Part shown: in pieces, positions 30,767 to 34,568 of the stretch | How positions within the stretch are numbered: the first letter of the stretch is position 1 | Layout: every line of letters begins with the position of its first letter | Virus record (IMG/VR): IMGVR_UViG_3300025649_000009 | Coordinates: 1 to 34,568 of that record | DNA length: 34,568 bases | Reading direction: 5' to 3' (one strand) | Source of the DNA: a virus | Notes under the pieces: generated by a model | The model's database searches: none | Told to the model about the DNA's origin: nothing | The model's input: the letters and a program-made list of their open reading frames with translations, nothing else | Program-made: the position numbers and the translations under genes

Positions 30767-30851
30767 TAGCCAAATACCATCCTAGTATCATAATGATTGA
30801 GAGTCCGACCATGATCCTGAACTCAGTCGCAAAGGTGGGTGCCTTACTCAT
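30759..30851 (-). CDS. 30-residue single-pass membrane peptide
   Basis: Starts at 30851 by ATGA overlap and reads MSKAPTFATEFRIMVGLSII, then MILGWYLANG. The hydrophobic stretch IMVGLSIIMILGWYLA is a single membrane segment. It is the first of three consecutive membrane proteins. A frame upstream is open further but lies within the previous gene. Confidence 0.6.
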   Translation of the reverse strand: MSKAPTFATEFRIMVGLSIIMILGWYLANG

Positions 30852-31456
30852 TCGCTCTTCTCTCCGTACTTTGCAAACCCCATCGCCGAAACTTTGTAAT
30901 GCCCCTTGCCGATCCGCTCGAAGCAATCCGAACCCGCAAGCATGATCCCGCAAAGCCGAGGACCGTATTCGACATCATTCGCTTCCATGAGTCCGTGAAG
31001 GTCGGCGGCGTTCATCGTCTTGTTCCCCGCAAGGATCATCAGTTTCACCGCACTCTCGATCTTGCTGTCCGGCTTCACGAAGTCCTCGAACTTGAACGGC
31101 GACGGGACATCCGGCTTCCCCATGTCGACACCGTCAGCCGGAAGAGGCGCATCGGGATTCTTCTTCGAGCCGTGAGTGTGACCATGCGCCCGACGGGGAG
31201 ACGTCTTCTTGATCTTCTGTTTCGCACGAGTCACACGCCGCTTCTTCGCCTTCTTAAACTTCGACGCACGGGACTTCTTCGGCGGATCAGCCTTGTCCGG
31301 AATCGGGAAGATCGGCAACGCCGCAAGTTTGGCAAGCGAGACGTGGATCACACCGAGAGATTCCTCGAGCGACTCACGCCGCCCGAGCCAATCGACCTCT
31401 TTGTCGCTCAACTCGACAATCGTCTTCCCGTCCTCAGTCTTCCCGATGGCCTTCAT
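30848..31456 (-). CDS. Lys-rich protein with C-terminal winged-helix-like domain
   Basis: The 202-residue protein has an N-terminal alpha-rich part (EESLGVIHVSLAKLAAL), a Lys/Arg-rich disordered middle (FKKAKKRRVTRAKQKIKK), and residues about 125-200 with a winged-helix look (SAVKLMILAGNKTMNAADLHGLM, GIMLAGSDCFERIGKGHYK). The basic middle suggests nucleic-acid contact. It starts by ATGA overlap with GGGAAGGGAAAGAG upstream. It may regulate or join packaging genes; no family certain. Confidence 0.7.
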   Translation of the reverse strand: MKAIGKTEDGKTIVELSDKEVDWLGRRESLEESLGVIHVSLAKLAALPIFPIPDKADPPKKSRASKFKKAKKRRVTRAKQKIKKTSPRRAHGHTHGSKKNPDAPLPADGVDMGKPDVPSPFKFEDFVKPDSKIESAVKLMILAGNKTMNAADLHGLMEANDVEYGPRLCGIMLAGSDCFERIGKGHYKVSAMGFAKYGEKSE

Positions 31457-31599
31457 CTCTTTCCCTTCCCGTCATCCCCCGACTCGATTTCCATCCCGAA
31501 CAACGCATCGAGAACCGCATCCCCGAGATCACAACAGGCTCTCGCCAAAGATCGCCACGCTCCGCCGACTGACACGTCGTCCTCGTGTGGATCGTCCAT
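31453..31599 (-). CDS. 48-residue acidic small protein
   Basis: The start at 31599 (MDDPHEDDVSVGG) has GAGG eight bases upstream. A short helix ARACCDLGDAVLDALF with two adjacent Cys and an acidic end are visible. Its stop overlaps the next start by ATGA. First gene after the empty stretch. Confidence 0.55.
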   Translation of the reverse strand: MDDPHEDDVSVGGAWRSLARACCDLGDAVLDALFGMEIESGDDGKGKR

Positions 31600-32274
31600 G
31601 ATCAATACCTCGGGTCGGGTCTCCGGTTTCGAGCCGCTTGTCGAGCATCCTGAGAGAGTCATTCAATACCGTCCTTCCTGTTCGTTCGAACCACTTGTCG
31701 GTTTGAGATTGTCGGAAAAAATATGACGGAGACGATTGTCGGTTTTGGATATGGGAGAGGCACCCCCCATTTTTGAAGTCTGGACGACCCGCTCGGAGGG
31801 GAGGGGGGTCCGCCGGAGACCCCTGCAATTACGCACCGCACCGCACGGAGAAGGCTCGGGATTTAGTGAGACACTTCTGACGCCGCTCCGACCGTGTTCA
31901 GCCAACGTCCGATAATATGGTTTATGTCTAGTCGCTCGGAGTGTGGTCGCATCCGACCGATTATGTTGGCCGCCCGTGACCATGTGTCTCATGTGTCTCA
32001 TGTGTCTCACTGTCTCATTAAGCGGATCACGACTCACGAGGATGGACGAGGATCGCCGATCTCCCCTGAGATGGATGAGGACAAGGGATGTCGGTCCGGT
32101 GCTTCTCTTCGACTGCCCTGCCCCCTGTCCTGTCTCGCAGAGTGAACAGCGTCCGAACTCCCGAACATTGAGGATACAGCGATCCCCATTGTGCCGGAGC
32201 ATGGTGAGCATCCGGTGAGGACGTGGATCGGTCGAGAGATGTGAGTGTGCGTCAGATTGTTCGAGTGTCATGAT
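31600..32274. other. gene-poor stretch between small terminase and accessory genes
   Basis: About 675 bases with no convincing protein. It contains a three-unit CATGTGTCT repeat, a GGGGTC/GACCCC hairpin near 31806-31824 and several GC-rich runs. A minus-strand frame of 202 codons is open (31663-32271) but reads as an Arg/Ser/His/Thr-rich mixture without domain features. It may hold the packaging start (cos or pac) site or a small RNA; the sequence alone does not decide. Confidence 0.5.
31981..32007. repeat. three tandem nine-base units CATGTGTCT
   Basis: Three exact copies, followed by a partial CACTGTCT and CATT. They lie in the stretch without genes close to terminase and might be binding sites for the small terminase or a regulator. 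Confidence 0.85.
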
Positions 32275-32739
32275 TCATCCGGCTCTTGTCAGTTTGATCA
32301 TCGGTCGAGGTTTGCTTTCGGCTTTCTCTTGCCCTGATCCCTGTTCGTTCGAGTCTGAGAGAACCTTCTTCGTCTCGGCAGAGACGGCGGTTTGTACCTT
32401 GTTCGTCTGAGTGATTGAGGTCGGCTCGGTTGATGCGAGAGCCTGTTTCGAATAGAGCGTGTCAATGATCTTGGCGAGGTCTGAGGCGGAAGCATCAGCG
32501 ATCTTCGACTTCATCTTGTCGAGAGCCTTGAAGATCACTTCCCATGATTTCTTGATGAACTTGTTCTTGTGTGTGGCGAGTACCTTCGAGACGAATGGAG
32601 ATGCTTCGACCCAAAGTCTGAGGGTTCCGTAAGGGACGCCGATCTCTTTCGCTGTCTTGAGGTAGTTGCCCCCGTTCGCCATGAAAGCGGCGAGAGCGTT
32701 TTCCTTGTCGGCGTCGGTGTATTTGCGATGTTTCGCCAT
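32275..32739 (-). CDS. putative small terminase
   Basis: The start at 32739 (MAKHRKYTDADKENA) gives 154 residues; AGGA and GGAAGGG lie upstream. Residues 8-45 form a helix-turn-helix-like region (ALAAFMANGGNYLKTAKEIGVPYGTLRLWVE), residues 55-105 are helical, and the end is a disordered Gln/Ser/Lys-rich tail. This fits small terminases that recognise the packaging site. It is followed by the empty stretch and lies about 2.7 kb before the large subunit. Other DNA-binding proteins with a similar motif are possible. Confidence 0.72.
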   Translation of the reverse strand: MAKHRKYTDADKENALAAFMANGGNYLKTAKEIGVPYGTLRLWVEASPFVSKVLATHKNKFIKKSWEVIFKALDKMKSKIADASASDLAKIIDTLYSKQALASTEPTSITQTNKVQTAVSAETKKVLSDSNEQGSGQEKAESKPRPMIKLTRAG

Positions 32740-32772
32740 GAGTCCTGATCCCTTCCTCATTCAACGGCGGGA

Positions 32773-32802
32773 ATGATAGCACGGAGAGACGAGAGAGATC
32801 AA
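32773..32802 (-). promoter_or_regulatory. promoter of the small terminase
   Basis: TTGATC (32797-32802) is followed after 18 bases by TATCAT (32773-32778) on the minus strand with CCGTGC before it as extended -10. Leader about 27 bases. Confidence 0.75.
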
Positions 32803-33248
32803 GTCTCTGTTCTCTCTCCCCCTGTCGAGGGGACTTCGTCCCCACACGCACGAGCGCAAGCGGTCAACGAATGGAAGAACGTGACCATCTGAGAGGGAGA
32901 GAGGCGGAGTTCCTCGAGTACCCTATCCAATGTGAACAGAAGAAGAGCGTGTTCCTGTATCGATGGATTGTAGTCCTTCCAGTTGCGGAAGTGTCCGACT
33001 GTCCAGTGATGGAGCCTACAGAGAGTTATGAGATTGAGAGGGTCATTTGCGATTTCCGGAGCAAGGTGTTCGGGTTGTATATGGTGAACATCGTTGTTGC
33101 GACTGAAGAATGAGGATGTGACCCCGCACACCGCACACTCGGGATGAATCTTCCGGTGACGTCGCTTTGCTGTTGAGGATGAGATTGAGATCAGGGGATG
33201 AGTGATCGCCCGTGTGATTCGGTCGAGTGTGTAGGATGTGCGCTTCAT
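32799..33248 (-). CDS. HNH endonuclease
   Basis: Starting at 33248 (MKRTSYTLDRITRAI), the 149-residue protein holds a CAVCG pair (38-42), VHHIQPEHLAPEIANDPLNLITLCRLHHWTVGH with the HNH/N pattern (His55-56, Asn72, Cys77, His80-81). Such nucleases beside terminase often assist DNA cutting at packaging. No Shine-Dalgarno is seen and the predicted transcript start falls at the ATG, so translation may be leaderless. A homing nuclease is the alternative. Confidence 0.85.
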   Translation of the reverse strand: MKRTSYTLDRITRAITHPLISISSSTAKRRHRKIHPECAVCGVTSSFFSRNNDVHHIQPEHLAPEIANDPLNLITLCRLHHWTVGHFRNWKDYNPSIQEHALLLFTLDRVLEELRLSPSQMVTFFHSLTACARACGDEVPSTGGERTET

Positions 33249-33255
33249 GGTCGGG

Positions 33256-33285
33256 ATAGTATCACGGTCCTTGTGGATCGGTCGA
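33256..33285 (-). promoter_or_regulatory. promoter of the HNH gene
   Basis: TCGACC (33280-33285) and TACTAT (33256-33261) are 18 bases apart on the minus strand; TGA precedes the -10 as an extended element. The -10 ends eight bases before the HNH ATG. Confidence 0.6.
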
Positions 33286-33286
33286 G

Positions 33287-33325
33287 TCAGCCGACGATCT
33301 CTTCTCCGCATCCATCACACTTCAT
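33287..33325 (-). CDS. 12-residue Cys-motif peptide
   Basis: MKCDGCGEEIVG starts by ATGA overlap with the upstream gene. CDGCGEE is a zinc-ribbon half (CxxCG). It is a real coupled frame but very short, and could be a degenerate remnant of a zinc-ribbon protein. Confidence 0.35.
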   Translation of the reverse strand: MKCDGCGEEIVG

Positions 33326-33495
33326 GACTCCCTCCCGATCCTGTTCGCCGCTGTCCAGAACGTCCAGCCCTCGAGCCGCCTGACTGCGATCTTCTCCCCG
33401 TCCGGAGTCTCGACAGCCTTCGCAATGAAGCCGCCTTGAAACCCGAGGCTCTCCGTCACTCTGTACTTCTTCCCGTCGATCTCAATCTTCTTCAT
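33322..33495 (-). CDS. 57-residue unknown protein
   Basis: The start at 33495 (MKKIEIDGKKYRVTE) overlaps the upstream stop as ATGA. The sequence is a short beta-rich fold (IDGKKYRVTESLGFQGGF, GEKIAVRRLEGWTFW). It fits a small phage auxiliary protein; family not recognised. Confidence 0.65.
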   Translation of the reverse strand: MKKIEIDGKKYRVTESLGFQGGFIAKAVETPDGEKIAVRRLEGWTFWTAANRIGRES

Positions 33496-33758
33496 GTCAT
33501 CCCCTCGAGCGACATGATTACAAACTCTCTCAAGAGTCCGCCTTCGGGAAACTCGTCGCCCCCGAGGATATGAGTCACTCGAACTTTGTGTCGTCGTCCG
33601 GTGTAAGTCTCCGTGAACAGATTCCATTCCCTTAGATCAAGAACGTCGCCGACTTGGAAGTCCCGATCGTTCCGTCTGAGTTCAAACTTCTTCGTCCCGT
33701 CTGCGACTTCGTCGAAGTACACAGGCCATGTCTTGAGTTCGTGAGTCTTCATCTTCAT
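33492..33758 (-). CDS. DUF3850-like small protein
   Basis: The start at 33758 (MKMKTHELKTWPVYFDE) overlaps the upstream stop by ATGA; GGAAG lies upstream. The pattern HELKxxPxYFDxVxxGxKxFELRxNDRDFxVGD followed by LREW, YTGR and FVIMSLE matches the DUF3850/ASCH-like family, which is common in phages and is thought to bind RNA or nucleotides. 88 residues. Confidence is high for the family and low for the role. Confidence 0.88.
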   Translation of the reverse strand: MKMKTHELKTWPVYFDEVADGTKKFELRRNDRDFQVGDVLDLREWNLFTETYTGRRHKVRVTHILGGDEFPEGGLLREFVIMSLEGMT

Positions 33759-33967
33759 GATAATTCTTCTTCCGTTTCTCTCTCGACACATTCAGCGCAC
33801 TCCCGCCCGATCATCTCATCCGGATCGAGTTCGGCATCCCGACACATCTGCCGTGCGTTCGTGCTTCCAACGCTGAACAGATCGGCGACGTGACTCCATC
33901 GAACCCCACGATGACGAACTATTCGTCCGAGTCCGTTCATCGCATCCTTGACCGTTGCTCGCCTCAT
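33755..33967 (-). CDS. 70-residue probable DNA-binding protein
   Basis: ATGA overlaps at both ends. A helix-turn-helix-like middle (WSHVADLFSVGSTNARQMCRDAEL) is followed by an end with Cys-x2-Cys-like ECAECVERE. It resembles small phage regulators. No family is certain. Confidence 0.6.
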   Translation of the reverse strand: MRRATVKDAMNGLGRIVRHRGVRWSHVADLFSVGSTNARQMCRDAELDPDEMIGRECAECVERETEEELS

Positions 33968-34554
33968 CCCATTCCCCCTTGTCTGTATCGTCTGATTATT
34001 TCATCCCGACTCGGCGGACCTTCCCATCCTTGACCGGAGAGAAACTCGTTCACGTCCTGTCCGTCCTCGATATAGTCTCCGACTGAGAGAGACAGCGTTG
34101 CGATCCGCAAGGACTCCGTCTTCATCTCTTCCGTCCCGAACCTCTTGATCGGTTCGTTGCACTTGATGAACCATTGTCCGCCGCCGATCGCTGTCCATCC
34201 ATCGAACGGGAACCATGTCCCCGCCTGTCCTGAGTTCTTCCCGCTCGATTCATAGAACGGTTGAAGCGATCCGTCCGGCATCGTCCAGAGAATGACCCGT
34301 CGTCCCCTGAACACTCCGACCTCGATCGAGAGTTCCTTCCGTATCCACACCGCTTCGATCTTGAGACACCTTCGACAGATTCCATCGGAGAACTGTCCGG
34401 AGAACAACCATCGATGACCGCAAAGAGTGTGGAGGTCGAAGAGATGACTCTGAAGATGCCCGATGCCGCCGAGCGTGACGATCGTTCGTTCGTGATCATG
34501 GAACGCAAGGATCGTCCGATTCAGTTCTCGGATCATGTCGTCTTGTCGGGTCAT
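33964..34554 (-). CDS. unknown protein with Cys/His cluster
   Basis: The 196-residue protein starts near the window edge (an earlier start outside the window is possible). Residues about 45-64 hold a CGHRW...CRRC pair typical of a zinc site. The rest alternates strands (RRVILWTMPDGSLQPFYE, GTWFPFDGWTAIGGGQWFIK) and ends in a helical region with RDEIIRRYRQ. Function unknown. It leads the coupled chain to the DUF3850-like gene. Confidence 0.65.
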   Translation of the reverse strand: MTRQDDMIRELNRTILAFHDHERTIVTLGGIGHLQSHLFDLHTLCGHRWLFSGQFSDGICRRCLKIEAVWIRKELSIEVGVFRGRRVILWTMPDGSLQPFYESSGKNSGQAGTWFPFDGWTAIGGGQWFIKCNEPIKRFGTEEMKTESLRIATLSLSVGDYIEDGQDVNEFLSGQGWEGPPSRDEIIRRYRQGGMG

Positions 34555-34568
34555 GACTCATCCTCAAC

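Noticed and set aside
31981-32007. A CRISPR-like repeat
   Set aside because: The nine-base units are directly adjacent without spacers.
31663-32271. A 202-codon minus-strand frame between small terminase and accessory genes
   Set aside because: Composition is Arg/Ser/His/Thr-rich, part is encoded by a nine-base repeat (RHMRHMRHM), there is no clear ribosome binding site, and no domain is visible. I keep it as an open question in the gene-poor stretch.

Overview
This window looks like the structural half of a tailed bacteriophage (siphovirus-like Caudoviricetes) or a prophage, probably infecting a Gram-negative (diderm) host. The evidence is a nearly complete head-to-tail gene order, almost all on the minus strand: HNH nuclease, small terminase, large terminase, portal-MuF fusion, prohead protease/scaffold, major capsid, head-tail connectors, tail terminator, tail tube, frameshifted tail chaperone, tape measure, then host-facing proteins. 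Two lipoprotein signals, several Sec-type signal peptides and a spanin-like pair point to a host with an outer membrane. A Chlamydia-POMP-like beta-helix protein with wording common in the Planctomycetes-Verrucomicrobia-Chlamydiae group is a weak hint at that host group. I see no integrase, replication gene, tRNA or CRISPR array.

Read from right to left, which is the direction of transcription. 34.55-33.25 kb: small coupled genes of unknown role, including a DUF3850-like protein. 33.25-32.3 kb: HNH nuclease and small terminase, each with its own promoter. 32.27-31.6 kb: about 670 bases with no convincing gene. 31.6-29.5 kb: small accessory and membrane proteins, part of it compositionally distinct. 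29.5-20.3 kb: DNA packaging, capsid and neck. 20.3-17.3 kb: tail tube, chaperones and tape measure. 17.3-13.6 kb: tail-tip proteins. 13.6-5.0 kb: fibre-like, beta-helix, lipoprotein and spanin-like genes, most with a signal peptide. 5.05-4.0 kb: transglutaminase-like and DUF1353 proteins. 3.85-0.77 kb: a MoxR-type AAA+ ATPase and a DUF2201-type metallopeptidase/VWA protein, with their own promoters and a terminator. 0.75-0 kb: a chain of very small overlapping genes around a hexanucleotide repeat.

Genes are packed with 1-8 base overlaps (mostly ATGA or GTGA), so translational coupling is the rule. Three promoters share an extended -10 and an 18-base spacer (upstream of HNH, small terminase and prohead protease), suggesting one class of host-polymerase promoter. 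The tail chaperone pair is joined by a -1 frameshift at eight adenines.

Two points stand out. First, one capsid-adjacent protein and nine proteins in the distal tail/adhesin region carry N-terminal export signals, which is not expected of proteins that assemble onto virions in the cytoplasm. Second, the tetranucleotide CGCG appears to be absent from the whole window and GGCC is very rare, which suggests strong past selection by host restriction.
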